A stretch of DNA of 64,000 bases from Chitinophagales bacterium (GTDB taxonomy: Bacteria > Bacteroidota > Bacteroidia > Chitinophagales > UBA10324), in NCBI GenBank assembly GCA_025056305.1, contig JANWWJ010000007.1, positions 1 through 64,000 on the forward strand, read 5' to 3'. The notes below the pieces were generated by a model. That model saw nothing but the letters and a program-made list of their open reading frames with translations. It made no database searches and had not been told where the DNA came from. A program made the translations under genes and the position numbers. Below are positions 34,489-44,082 of this stretch, piece by piece. Numbering within the stretch: the stretch's first letter is position 1; each line of letters opens with the position of its first letter.

Positions 34489-37264
34489 TGGCTTCGGCAG
34501 GCACGCGAATCAATTTTTTCATAAAACGTGTATCCTGAGTAAGCACTGTAAGCGTGTAGCATCCCGCCGGCAGCTGCTGCGTTTCGATTAACCAACGATG
34601 TTGGCCTGCAGCCAGAGGGCTGCTTCTGGCATAAAACCGATGGCCGTTGATGTTTTCAAGCATGACGCTCACCAACGAAGCCGTGGGGAGTTGAAATTCA
34701 ATTTGGATAAAACAAGCGAAAGGATTGGGATAGGTATGGAAATAGGGTTGAGTATTGATGGCTGACTGCGCGGTATAGAGGTTGCTGTCCAGATGAACAA
34801 AGAGTTCATAGCACAAGCTGTCGTTCCATTGAGTCGGATCGGCTGAACGAACAGCCAATACATAGGTACCTGCGTTAATTAGTCCTGTACTTACATTTTC
34901 AGGTTGCAGTCCAGCATTTACCGATTGAGTGATCAGGGTACCATATGAGTCATATATGAACAGATTATAATCGGCTGCCAGCGATTTTAAGGTGACCAGA
35001 AGTTGTTGCTGCGGTTGGGCAAGTTCAAAAGCAAAGAAGTCTTCATCCGAAGCAGAAGCGATAGCCCCGTAAAGTGGAGGCTGAGTGGTGTCGTAAGAAA
35101 TTTTAAGGTCAGCAGGCGTGTTGAACGAATTGTTGGGTTCGTACCGATCAAAACATTTATCGTCGAATCGGGCCAGAAAAATATCGTAGTTGCCAGCCCG
35201 ATAAATTTGGTAAGCGCCTAAAGTGGCTATGCTGTCGTCGCTGGTCGTAGAGCTGCAAACGTAAATGCGATTTTGATTGTCGGTTTCGATATTGAGGCCA
35301 TACCCACCAACCTGCTCGTCTCCGTCGCCGCCAAAGTAGGTACTGTACAGTAGTTGTCCGTCAGGCGTGAATTTGGCAAACCAGGCATCAGAAACACCGC
35401 CCAGTTCAAGTTGCCAGGCATTACCAATGGCAATGCCTTTCGGAGAAAACGTTGCTCCGCATATCAGTATTTCATTGGCATTATTGACCGTTAGCCCCCG
35501 TACGGTTTCGCTGAGGGTGTCACCAAAGTAGGTACCCCACAAGAGGACTCCATTGCTATCATATTTCTGAAGAAAAGCATCGAGCGTATAGTAGCCTGTA
35601 CTGTCGATACCAAAGACGTGGTTTGGCTGCCAGGCCCCCGGTGTAGTAAAGCCGGTATCGCTTTGGGTGAAACCAGTAACTACGATGTTGCCCTCAAGGT
35701 CGACGATGCAGTCGCGCCCGCGGTCTTCAAAGGCACCTGCGATGTAGGTACCCCAAACGGGAAATCCGTCGGGGGTGAAGCGGGCTAAAAAGGCATCCAG
35801 AAGGTTTGCACCTTGGCTTTGATTTGCCCCAGGGGTAGCAATGCCGGTTTTGCTAAGAGCGGTGCCGCTCACGTAGATCTGATTCGATGCGCTTATGGCC
35901 ACGTGATGGCCACGATCGTCTTTGTCGGCTCCGTAGTAAGTGCCCCAGATGATATCGCCTTTGGTGGTATCAAAAGCTGCAAGGAAGATGTCCCCCTTTC
36001 CTCCGTAAAACGGCATGTGGGCTCCCGCTGTGGCAATGCTATCGTTGCTTAGTGTGTAACCCGTAGCGATGATGCGACCTAATCCATCCAAAGCAATGCT
36101 CAATATTTGATCCTTATTTGCCCCTCCATAGTACCGACACCATTGAAGATGTCCGTTACTGCCAAAGCGGGCCAGCAGGCCATCGGATTCGGGACCGTTG
36201 ATCACCGATTGTTGAGCACCGGCGGTAGTTAAGCCACTGGAATAGGTTTCACCGCCCACATAAATGCGTCCTTTGTTGTCTATGTCAAGGGCCCAGCAGT
36301 AATCCACCCGGTTTCCTCCGAAATAAGTAGCCCATTGCATTTGGAACTGCTCATTGAACTTAAAAAGAAAGATGTCAAATGATCCGCCGTTGTAGCTCTG
36401 ATCGTAGGCCCCACTGGTTGCAATGTTTGACATGGAAGCGGTGCGGCCCGCAACGATGATATTTCCCTCATGATCCAACTTCATGTCTTCGCTGTAATCA
36501 ATAGAATCGCCTCCGAAATATGTAGCATACGTCAAGATGGGATCAATCAGCAGCGGCTTGCCTATGAAGTTTTGAGGAATGGCAAACTGCACGACATTAC
36601 CCGAAGCAACAAAGTCGGCAAAGAAACTGCTGTGGTCTTCAGCATAGCATAGCGGCTGACTTTCGCGCACCACACCCAGAGGCGTTTGTATGCTTAGGGC
36701 ACCGGCGATTTCAAGTTTTCCCGAGCTGGATCCGTAAATCAGTTTAAGTCCCTCTGGGTTGGCTCCGGCATGCAGGCGGAACGAGTATTTGATTTGTGGG
36801 TTGGGCTGGGCACGAAGAATCGTAAATTCTAAATCCACGGCAGGAAGAATGTCTTTATAAACCACATTTTGAACATGCTTTACATCGGTTATCGCCTGGC
36901 CCATGGATCCGAAATAATGAAGGGGAAATGGGGCAGGGTTTGTCGCATAGACTATCGGGTGTTCAGCCGCTCCTGCTATAGTTACATCTATACGGCTAAC
37001 CTGAAAAAATGCGTCCTTAGAGGAAGCAGTGATGGCTTCCAGGTGCCTCTCATCGTTGAGGATTTGAACGAACTCATAGCTCCATCCATTGCGGCGCAAT
37101 TGCAATCGAAATCCTGGAGTTTCGTACACATAAAGCACCTCGGGGTTAGGAAAGCCATGACCATTTGTGATTTGGCCCCTGTTTTCAACAAATAAAATAT
37201 CATTTACAGAAGAATGGCTGTAAACGAGCAGGGGCAAACAAACCAGAATCAGCCAACAGCGCAC
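34478..37264 (-). CDS. T9SS cargo with SBBP beta-propeller repeats and PPC domain
   Basis: A signal peptide (MRCWLILVCLPLLVYS) is followed by an N-terminal domain (ENRGQI) common to SBBP proteins. Seven ~60-residue repeats follow, each with a [TY]Y[FY]GG/D and [I]YVxGxT pattern, fitting a seven-bladed propeller. A PPC domain comes next (EDFFAFELAQPQQ), then a type-A T9SS sorting domain (TYPNPFACF...CYTLTVLTQD). The protein is exported to the surface; its ligand is unknown. It is convergent with the GT2 gene and upstream of a smaller PPC protein on the same strand. Confidence 0.85.
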   Translation of the reverse strand: MRCWLILVCLPLLVYSHSSVNDILFVENRGQITNGHGFPNPEVLYVYETPGFRLQLRRNGWSYEFVQILNDERHLEAITASSKDAFFQVSRIDVTIAGAAEHPIVYATNPAPFPLHYFGSMGQAITDVKHVQNVVYKDILPAVDLEFTILRAQPNPQIKYSFRLHAGANPEGLKLIYGSSSGKLEIAGALSIQTPLGVVRESQPLCYAEDHSSFFADFVASGNVVQFAIPQNFIGKPLLIDPILTYATYFGGDSIDYSEDMKLDHEGNIIVAGRTASMSNIATSGAYDQSYNGGSFDIFLFKFNEQFQMQWATYFGGNRVDYCWALDIDNKGRIYVGGETYSSGLTTAGAQQSVINGPESDGLLARFGSNGHLQWCRYYGGANKDQILSIALDGLGRIIATGYTLSNDSIATAGAHMPFYGGKGDIFLAAFDTTKGDIIWGTYYGADKDDRGHHVAISASNQIYVSGTALSKTGIATPGANQSQGANLLDAFLARFTPDGFPVWGTYIAGAFEDRGRDCIVDLEGNIVVTGFTQSDTGFTTPGAWQPNHVFGIDSTGYYTLDAFLQKYDSNGVLLWGTYFGDTLSETVRGLTVNNANEILICGATFSPKGIAIGNAWQLELGGVSDAWFAKFTPDGQLLYSTYFGGDGDEQVGGYGLNIETDNQNRIYVCSSTTSDDSIATLGAYQIYRAGNYDIFLARFDDKCFDRYEPNNSFNTPADLKISYDTTQPPLYGAIASASDEDFFAFELAQPQQQLLVTLKSLAADYNLFIYDSYGTLITQSVNAGLQPENVSTGLINAGTYVLAVRSADPTQWNDSLCYELFVHLDSNLYTAQSAINTQPYFHTYPNPFACFIQIEFQLPTASLVSVMLENINGHRFYARSSPLAAGQHRWLIETQQLPAGCYTLTVLTQDTRFMKKLIRVPAEAINY

Positions 37265-37324
37265 GGACAGTTTCGTTCGTAATAATTTGATTAGTTCAAA
37301 TATACACGTTCACTTGCGCCCTGA

Positions 37325-38143
37325 CTAAGGACGCGCGACCACAAGAGGCAAAGTGTAGGTTTTTCCTCGGTTGGTTAGAAGCTGCAGCGTATAAAAGCCG
37401 GGATTTATCGTGCTCACGTTACATGCCCAAAAGTTGCTGTGAGGGAAGACGTACAACGGATTTCTCTGCGCGCCCACAGGAGCTATGAGCGTTGCGCATA
37501 ACATTTGTTCACTGACCTCAGGTAAACGAATGTATAGGCGATCTGAGGCTGGGTTAGGAAAATAAATTAGCTCACCAGTTTCTTCTGATGGAGATCGGAA
37601 CTGATAATCACTTAAGTGGTAAATCAGATGATAGCAGTCGAACTCATCGAAGCCATTCTTCGGATGAAAGATTGCTACATAATACGTGTCGGGGAAGATG
37701 AGATTCATGATGATGGTTTCATCAATTTTTTTGGGACTACTCGCCTCGGCCACGCGTTTTCCTTTATCGTTGATCAGCCACATATTGTAATTTGTCTCAA
37801 ATTGACTTAATGTGAGTTTTATGTTGGGCTTGCTGGGTGGAACGATAAGCATATAAAAGTCACGGTCGCCTGCATAGGCAATGGTACTTTGTAGCTCTGT
37901 GTCGGGTGGGAAAAACACAGCTTCTGCGTGGGAATTGTTGGGCTCAAGCAAGGCACAGGCTACTTGGGCCTTAGCAGCCGTTAATCGGAACAACAAGGCC
38001 AAGCAGCAAAATGCAACAAGAGCATAGGTTCGCTTTACCCATAAACTTCGTGCTCGCAAAACTTTGAAACAGCATGTAGGGCATGCCAGGCTCCCCTTTT
38101 CTGAAGCACTGGGATTTTGCCGGTGTTCCGCCTCACGTTCCAT
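37325..38143 (-). CDS. Secreted PPC-domain protein with T9SS type-A sorting domain
   Basis: After a hydrophobic signal segment (ALVAFCCLALLFRLTAAKAQ) lies a pre-peptidase C-terminal domain (EPNNSHAEAV, DRDFYMLIV, YYVAIFHP) and a sorting domain (LIYFPNPASDRLYIRLPE). No catalytic domain is present; PPC domains usually help processing or binding. The ATG at 38143 gives a 40-residue tail before the hydrophobic segment; a start nearer WVKRTYAL (GTG) would make a normal signal peptide. It is read in the same direction as the SBBP gene, 60 nt upstream of it. Confidence 0.75.
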   Translation of the reverse strand: MEREAEHRQNPSASEKGSLACPTCCFKVLRARSLWVKRTYALVAFCCLALLFRLTAAKAQVACALLEPNNSHAEAVFFPPDTELQSTIAYAGDRDFYMLIVPPSKPNIKLTLSQFETNYNMWLINDKGKRVAEASSPKKIDETIIMNLIFPDTYYVAIFHPKNGFDEFDCYHLIYHLSDYQFRSPSEETGELIYFPNPASDRLYIRLPEVSEQMLCATLIAPVGAQRNPLYVFPHSNFWACNVSTINPGFYTLQLLTNRGKTYTLPLVVARP

Positions 38144-38189
38144 AATCCCTTAAAGTTAGCTGCTGATTCCGAAAAAACCGCAGCAAGGG

Positions 38190-39467
38190 TTACTGGATTT
38201 TGAACTTATTGGGAATAACGGCTCCTTTTTTTACCACCACGATGCCATTACGTACGGCGAAATGCTGGCTTTCCTGATCAGGAAGATGCGCACCACCGTT
38301 GATGATGACTTCGTTGCCGATGTAACAATTTTTATCGATGATGGCATTTTTAATGTAACAATCGTTTCCAATACCCATTGCCGGAATGCCTAATTTATGC
38401 GATTCGGTCAAGGATTCCAGGCTTTGATAGAAGTCATTACCCATTACATAGCTGTTGTATATCTGGGTGCCCTTTCCGATTCGGGATCGGGTGCCGATGA
38501 CACAGCGTTCCAACCGATCGGCCAGAATTATTGAGCCTTCAGCAAGAATACATGACTTGATGGTGGTGTTGCTGATTTTTGCCGGCGGCAAGTTGCGCGG
38601 GTGGGTGTACACGGGGTTATTGCCGTCGAAAAGGTTGAAGGCCGGTACTTCATCGGTTAATGCCAAATTGGCTTCATAAAAGGAACGAATGTTTCCAATG
38701 TCGGTCCAATACGTTTTGTGCGGATAGCTATACATGCGCAATTTTCCGACAGAGGACGGGATGATTTCTTTTCCAAAGTCGGTTGCCTGATGCAACGTGG
38801 TCAAGGTTTCATACAAAACGTCGCGGTTAAATACATAAATGCCCATACTGGCCAGGTAAATCCGACCGGCGCGTTTCATGTCCTCGCTGACTTCGCTGCT
38901 CCAATGTGGTAAGAGTTCAGGAGCAGGTTTTTCGACAAAGGCTTCAATAAAGCCGTCGCTTCCTGTTTTGAGGATGCCAAACTCTGGCGCTTCTTCTTCA
39001 CGCACGGGGATGGTGGCGATGGTAACATCGGCGCCCTTGTTTTCATGAGCTTCCAGCAAATGCTGGAAATTCATTTGATACAGCTGGTCGCCGGAAAGGA
39101 TGAGCACATAGTCAAAAGCATGATCGTAGATATGGTGCAGGGATTGGCGCACGGCATCAGCCGTACCTTGAAACCAAGAGCGGTTGCTCGGGGTCTGTTC
39201 CGCAGCCAGAATGTCCACAAATGCTTTACTGAAAATGCTGAAATGATAGGTATTTTTAATGTGTTTGTTTAGCGAGGCAGAGTTGAATTGGGTGAGCACA
39301 AACATTCGCTGAATATTGGAATTGATGCAGTTGGACACAGGAATGTCCACAAGGCGATATTTTCCGCCGATGGGTACGGCCGGTTTGGCCCGGTAAAGCG
39401 TCAGCGGATACAGACGCGTTCCTGCCCCGCCTCCCATAATGACTGCAATCACGCGTTCAGGACTCAT
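38190..39467 (-). CDS. glgC: Glucose-1-phosphate adenylyltransferase
   Basis: The N-terminus MGGGAGTRLYPLT...KPAVPIGGKYRLVDIPVSNC is the typical ADP-glucose pyrophosphorylase core, followed by a left-handed beta-helix C-terminal domain (425 residues). It makes ADP-glucose for glycogen. The start overlaps the glgA stop by 4 nt (ATGA), so glgA and glgC are translationally coupled. Confidence 0.95.
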   Translation of the reverse strand: MSPERVIAVIMGGGAGTRLYPLTLYRAKPAVPIGGKYRLVDIPVSNCINSNIQRMFVLTQFNSASLNKHIKNTYHFSIFSKAFVDILAAEQTPSNRSWFQGTADAVRQSLHHIYDHAFDYVLILSGDQLYQMNFQHLLEAHENKGADVTIATIPVREEEAPEFGILKTGSDGFIEAFVEKPAPELLPHWSSEVSEDMKRAGRIYLASMGIYVFNRDVLYETLTTLHQATDFGKEIIPSSVGKLRMYSYPHKTYWTDIGNIRSFYEANLALTDEVPAFNLFDGNNPVYTHPRNLPPAKISNTTIKSCILAEGSIILADRLERCVIGTRSRIGKGTQIYNSYVMGNDFYQSLESLTESHKLGIPAMGIGNDCYIKNAIIDKNCYIGNEVIINGGAHLPDQESQHFAVRNGIVVVKKGAVIPNKFKIQ

Positions 39468-40885
39468 AGGCCGCTGGCAGTGACAGTGCGATACAATGCT
39501 AAGTAATTTCTGGCAGCTTCAGTCCAAGAATGATCAAATTTCATGATATAGGATCGGAGATGATCCAGTTTCGAGGAGAGCGCATAAAGTTGGTAGGCAC
39601 GGTGTAGCGCATGGCAGATGTCGTCAACCGTAGCTTGTTCGAAGCGGATACCAAAGCCCCCCGGGTCGCCAAAATCGATGACGGTGTCTTTGAGGCCACC
39701 TACACTACGCACTATCGGAATGGTACCGTAACGCAAGGCGTAAAGTTGGTTTAAACCACACGGCTCAGAACGAGAAGGCATCAATAAAAAGTCGGCAGCC
39801 GCATACAGCAAATGGGCTAACTCTTCATGGTATCCGATATAGCAATTGAAATAATCGGGAAGGGCGCCATGAAGATCCTGTAAGCTTCGCTCATATTGTG
39901 GTAAGCCGCTGCCGAGAACAAGAAAGCTGAAGCCTCCGTTGGTTTCGTGTGTCATTCGATAAAAACTATCGGCCAGCAAGTCGGCACCTTTTTCGGGTAA
40001 AAGCCTGCCGATAAAAACTACTAAGGGCCTTTGCGCCGAAAGACCAAACTGGTTGCAAACAAATTCTTTGTTCATCCGCTTTCCCTCGGCTACGGTACTG
40101 CTGTCGTAATGAGCCTTCAGGTACTGATCGGTTTCGGGATTCCACACCTGATGGTCAATGCCGTTCAAAATGCCCAAACCTTTAGCTGCCTCATCGGAAA
40201 ACAATTTACCCAGCACTGGTTCGTGCTGGAGTTCTTCCAAATAGCTGGGCGATACGGTAGTAAAGCGCCAACAACATTTAATGGCGGCGGCCAATGAATT
40301 GATGGCATGGTTCCATTCCAGCAATCCGCGGTGCAACGGGTCGTACGCCGGCAGCAGATGCTCCTTGTCCCAATTGATCCAACCTTGGTAACTGCCGTTG
40401 TGCACCGTAAAAACATTTGGCAACTGAGTAAGTCGGTTGAATGCAAAAGCATGCATAAAGAAGAAAGGCAGCAGACCCGTGTGGTGGTCATGGCAGTGAA
40501 CGACATCAGGTAATGTTTGCCACGTATTTAGCCAGCCGGCCACTGCCGTTTGAAAGGCAATGAATCGGTCGGCGTCGTTATCATACCCGTAAGGCTGAGG
40601 CTGTTCCAGCAAACCGGGGATTCTGATGGCGTGCAGGTCAAAGCCCAGGTCCTGTTGCTGCAACCGCCATACCTGATAGGTGTGTGTACCGTACATCCGA
40701 AAGCGGCCGGTATAGATCAATTCAAACGAATGTTGGGTGAAGAACGCATTTTGATACCACGGCATTACCACCAGGGCCGTAACTCCCTGTTGATTCAAAT
40801 ACTTAGGCAAAGCACCTACCACATCGCCCAAGCCGCCTATCTTGGCTGCAGGATAGCATTCAGCGCTAACATGCAGAATGGTCAT
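39464..40885 (-). CDS. glgA: Glycogen synthase (GT5)
   Basis: The protein opens TILHVSAECYPAAKIGGLGDVVG, containing the KxGGL ADP-glucose site, and carries the GT5 signature SRSEPCGLNQLYALRYG and a GTIPIVRSVGGL C-terminal Gly loop. The ATG at 40885 is preferred; an upstream ATG (40903) adds MITKKY. It precedes glgC in a two-gene glycogen operon. No branching enzyme or phosphorylase is nearby. Confidence 0.95.
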   Translation of the reverse strand: MTILHVSAECYPAAKIGGLGDVVGALPKYLNQQGVTALVVMPWYQNAFFTQHSFELIYTGRFRMYGTHTYQVWRLQQQDLGFDLHAIRIPGLLEQPQPYGYDNDADRFIAFQTAVAGWLNTWQTLPDVVHCHDHHTGLLPFFFMHAFAFNRLTQLPNVFTVHNGSYQGWINWDKEHLLPAYDPLHRGLLEWNHAINSLAAAIKCCWRFTTVSPSYLEELQHEPVLGKLFSDEAAKGLGILNGIDHQVWNPETDQYLKAHYDSSTVAEGKRMNKEFVCNQFGLSAQRPLVVFIGRLLPEKGADLLADSFYRMTHETNGGFSFLVLGSGLPQYERSLQDLHGALPDYFNCYIGYHEELAHLLYAAADFLLMPSRSEPCGLNQLYALRYGTIPIVRSVGGLKDTVIDFGDPGGFGIRFEQATVDDICHALHRAYQLYALSSKLDHLRSYIMKFDHSWTEAARNYLALYRTVTASGL

Positions 40886-40998
40886 ATATTTTTTTGTAAT
40901 CATACGGAAAATCGTTGCAAAAGCTACAACGGCGAGGTCGGCTTAGCATAGAAATTTTAATGCTCTTGACATCAAAGCAAGGCTGAAGTCGCAAGTCA

Positions 40999-42972
40999 TT
41001 AAAAATTCAGTAGCTTTTGTAGGGTAGGGCGTAGTCGCCGTCGTGCCAGAAACTGTTGCTCCAGCAAGCTGGAAAAAGGCACAGGTGTATCGAGCGATGC
41101 GCACCGTACAACCGGTGCATCCAACCAGCGAAACAGATGCTCACCGATCCAGGCGGCCAGCTCACCACCTATGCCACCGGTAAGCGTGTCTTCGTGCAAG
41201 ATCAACACCTTACCGGTTTTTTTAACGCTGTCTGCAATCAATTCTTTATCCCAGGGCAACAAGCTACGCAGGTCTATGATATCTGCCGATACATCGGTAC
41301 AATCCTCCAATGCCCAATGAACGCCTGCGCCGTAAGTAATGATGGTTACCTCTTCACCGCTGCGGACCCGGCGGCCTTTGCCGATGGGAATGGTGTAATA
41401 AGCTTCGGGCACCGGTCCACTAATGCTTCGATACAGCGCTTTATGTTCAAAATACATTATGGGATTCGGATCTTCAAACGAAGCCAACAACAACCCTTTT
41501 GCGTCGTAGGGAGTAGAAGGATAGACCACTTTCAGTCCGGGCGTATGAACGAACCAGGCCTCGTTGCTTTGGGAGTGAAAGGGACCGGCCCCCACGCCCG
41601 CGCCGGTTGGCATTCGGATAACTACGTCAGCATGCTGCCCCCAACGCCAGTGAATTTTCGCGAGGTTATTTACAATTTGATTAAAACCGCACGTAACAAA
41701 GTCTGCAAACTGCATTTCCACCATGCTTTTGAAGCCTTTGATGCTGAGCCCCAAGGCTGCACCTACGATGGCTGATTCGCATAAAGGAGTATTTCGCACC
41801 CGATCTTTTCCGAACCGTTCCACCAGTCCCTCCGTAACCTTGAACACACCGCCATACTCGGCAATATCTTGACCCATCAAAATCAGATTATCATGCCGCT
41901 CCATGGCTTGACGGATGGCTTCAGCTATGGCATCTACAAAGCGGAGGGATCGAGTGGTAGGGAGTTCTTTCTCTTCATCAGGCACAGGTGAAGGGGCATA
42001 AATGTCAGCCAACTCTTGCTCCTCATTTACCTGGGGTGGTGCGTCGGCAAAAGCTCGTCGCAAGCCTTCTTCTATTTCCTCTCGAATGGCTGTTTTTATC
42101 TCCTCACATTCGTGCGGCGTTAAGATCTGATTTGCCCGTAAATACTGTTCGTAGTTTACAATAGGATCTTTCCTGGCCCATTCTTCAAACAAATGCTTAG
42201 GCACGTATTTAGTGCCACTGGCTTCTTCATGGCCGCGCATACGAAAGGTCATGCATTCTACCAAATAGGGACGTTGCTCGCGGATACAATAGTCACGTAC
42301 GGTTCGGATGGTGTCGTACACCTCCAAAATGTTATTGCCATCGATGGTCATTCCCTCCATGCCGTATGCAACCGCTCGGTCGGAAAGTTTGGAGCAGCGA
42401 TATTGCTCCGTCACCGGAGTTGACAGGCCGTAGCCGTTGTTTTCAATGACGAAGATGACGGGCAAATCCCACACACTGGCCACATTGAGGGCTTCATGAA
42501 AGTCGCCTTCGCTGGTACCTCCCTCGCCGGTAAAGGCCAGGGCTACCTTTTTTTCTCCCCTCAGCTTGTGGGCCAGAGCAATGCCGTTGGCAATAGCCAG
42601 CTGAGGACCCAGATGGCTGATCATACCCACGATGTGGTGTTCGTTGCTTCCGAAATGGAATGAACGTTCACGCCCTTTTGAATAGCCATTCGGATGCCCT
42701 TGCCATTGGCAGAACAGCCTGTAAAAAGGCATACCCCGCGTGGTGAATACGCCGAGGTTGCGGTGCAAGGTCATGATGTACTCATCGGGCTCCAAAGCCA
42801 TCGTAGCCCCTACCGAAATAGCCTCCTGACCAATGCCGGAAAACCATTTACTGATTTTACCTTGCCGAAGCAAGTTGAGCATTTTTTCTTCGATCAGGCG
42901 AGGCTTAACCAGATTTCGGTATAGCGCTATTAAGGTTGCATCGTCGTAATGACGGCGTTGAAAAGTGATCAT
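40999..42972 (-). CDS. 2-oxo acid dehydrogenase E1, fused alpha and beta subunits
   Basis: The first ~320 residues are an E1-alpha domain with the thiamine-diphosphate motif (GEGGTSEGDFHEALNVA...ENN). The second half is an E1-beta domain (LMGQDIAEYGG, FADFVTCGFNQIVNNLAK, MPTGAGVGAGPFHSQSNEAW). The separate genes of most bacteria are joined here into 657 residues, as seen in other Bacteroidota. It is the decarboxylating E1 of a pyruvate or branched-chain oxo acid complex; the substrate is not certain. Partner E2 and E3 are not in the window. Confidence 0.9.
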   Translation of the reverse strand: MITFQRRHYDDATLIALYRNLVKPRLIEEKMLNLLRQGKISKWFSGIGQEAISVGATMALEPDEYIMTLHRNLGVFTTRGMPFYRLFCQWQGHPNGYSKGRERSFHFGSNEHHIVGMISHLGPQLAIANGIALAHKLRGEKKVALAFTGEGGTSEGDFHEALNVASVWDLPVIFVIENNGYGLSTPVTEQYRCSKLSDRAVAYGMEGMTIDGNNILEVYDTIRTVRDYCIREQRPYLVECMTFRMRGHEEASGTKYVPKHLFEEWARKDPIVNYEQYLRANQILTPHECEEIKTAIREEIEEGLRRAFADAPPQVNEEQELADIYAPSPVPDEEKELPTTRSLRFVDAIAEAIRQAMERHDNLILMGQDIAEYGGVFKVTEGLVERFGKDRVRNTPLCESAIVGAALGLSIKGFKSMVEMQFADFVTCGFNQIVNNLAKIHWRWGQHADVVIRMPTGAGVGAGPFHSQSNEAWFVHTPGLKVVYPSTPYDAKGLLLASFEDPNPIMYFEHKALYRSISGPVPEAYYTIPIGKGRRVRSGEEVTIITYGAGVHWALEDCTDVSADIIDLRSLLPWDKELIADSVKKTGKVLILHEDTLTGGIGGELAAWIGEHLFRWLDAPVVRCASLDTPVPFSSLLEQQFLARRRLRPTLQKLLNF

Positions 42973-43033
42973 GCAGGGCCCGCAGTTGAGCCGGCAAAGT
43001 TCGTCACGGTGCCGGCAAATTCAGCCGGGCCTT

Positions 43034-44065
43034 TTACAGCTCTGGGCCCGGTTCGGTGTAAATGACCTGAAGTACGGTTTGGCCTACTGCCTTTAAGGTA
43101 TTTCGGTCAATGATGCTCATATTATCGTTTTGCGTGTGCCAATGGGGGCCAAAACCGGTTTCGGTTTCCTGCGAGAGGTTAATGATGTCTATACATGGGG
43201 TGAAGTTGAGGCGGTTAATGAAGGTATGGTCGTCCACAATGCCGGGAACACGCGTATCCAGGAAGTAATGACCATAGCCGAGAGCTGCTGCCGTACGCCA
43301 CACTTTTTCCACCACCGAAGGGGCAAATTCCATGGAAATGCCTTCTTTCAGAAAGGTGGCATTTTTTGCACCAACCATGTCAAGTAAGATACCGTAGTAA
43401 GCACGGTAGTTGGGCACGTGCGGGCGTTCAATCCATTCGCGCGAACCCAGGCAATAACCTTCCTCATGATGTGGTGAGGGTTTTTCCCAGGCGGGTGCTC
43501 CGTAATCTTCCACATCGAAGAATGCTATATCAATGCCTACAGCGGGCGGCTGCTGGGCAAACAACCGGGCACATTCCAGCAATACGCCTACACCGCTCCC
43601 TCCGTCATCGGCTCCGTCGAAGGGTTTACGCGGATGTTGCGGATCCCGATCGCTCCACGGGCGCGTGTCCCAGTGTGCAAACAGCAGAATGCGCTTGGTC
43701 GCCGAGGGCTGGAACGACCCAATAATGTTAATGCAAGGCACGCGGGTTCCATTATACAGCTCGACCGTAGAGCGTTGAACGTAAACGGTATCAGCCCAAC
43801 GACGCAGCATGGTTTCCAGCCAGCGGGCACAGCTTTCGTGCGCTGCGGTGCCGGGTATCCTTGGGCCGAAGGCAACTTGCCGTGCAATAAAAGCATAGGC
43901 ACTGTCGGCATTAAAATCGGGAGCGGCAACTTGTGGAATTTGCTGTTTTGCCTGAGAAGTACCGGTAGCCGGCGCAGGCTCGTCGCGGTTCTGCCGGCAG
44001 GAGGGCAATGACACCACTACTGCAGCTGAAAAGAAAAATAATGTATTAATTAGATTTTTATACAT
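43034..44065 (-). CDS. M28 family metallopeptidase / glutaminyl cyclase-like lipoprotein
   Basis: A lipobox Cys at 23 (SLPSC) shows membrane anchoring in the envelope. The M28 metal-binding set is visible: AHWDTRP (131-137), the DGADDGGSG motif (~153), DVEDYG with the catalytic Glu (~185) and later Asp/His (VDDHTF). Bacteroidota members with DVEDYG resemble glutaminyl-peptide cyclotransferases, which cyclise N-terminal Gln; peptidase activity is the alternative. The gene starts 17 nt after the ABC-2 permease gene and may share its transcript. Confidence 0.82.
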   Translation of the reverse strand: MYKNLINTLFFFSAAVVVSLPSCRQNRDEPAPATGTSQAKQQIPQVAAPDFNADSAYAFIARQVAFGPRIPGTAAHESCARWLETMLRRWADTVYVQRSTVELYNGTRVPCINIIGSFQPSATKRILLFAHWDTRPWSDRDPQHPRKPFDGADDGGSGVGVLLECARLFAQQPPAVGIDIAFFDVEDYGAPAWEKPSPHHEEGYCLGSREWIERPHVPNYRAYYGILLDMVGAKNATFLKEGISMEFAPSVVEKVWRTAAALGYGHYFLDTRVPGIVDDHTFINRLNFTPCIDIINLSQETETGFGPHWHTQNDNMSIIDRNTLKAVGQTVLQVIYTEPGPEL

Positions 44066-44082
44066 ATAACTATTTGCCTCAA

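Noticed and set aside
41056-41775. 239-residue ORF antisense to the fused E1 gene
   Set aside because: Antisense shadow; composition looks unlike a real protein and the E1 frame is complete.
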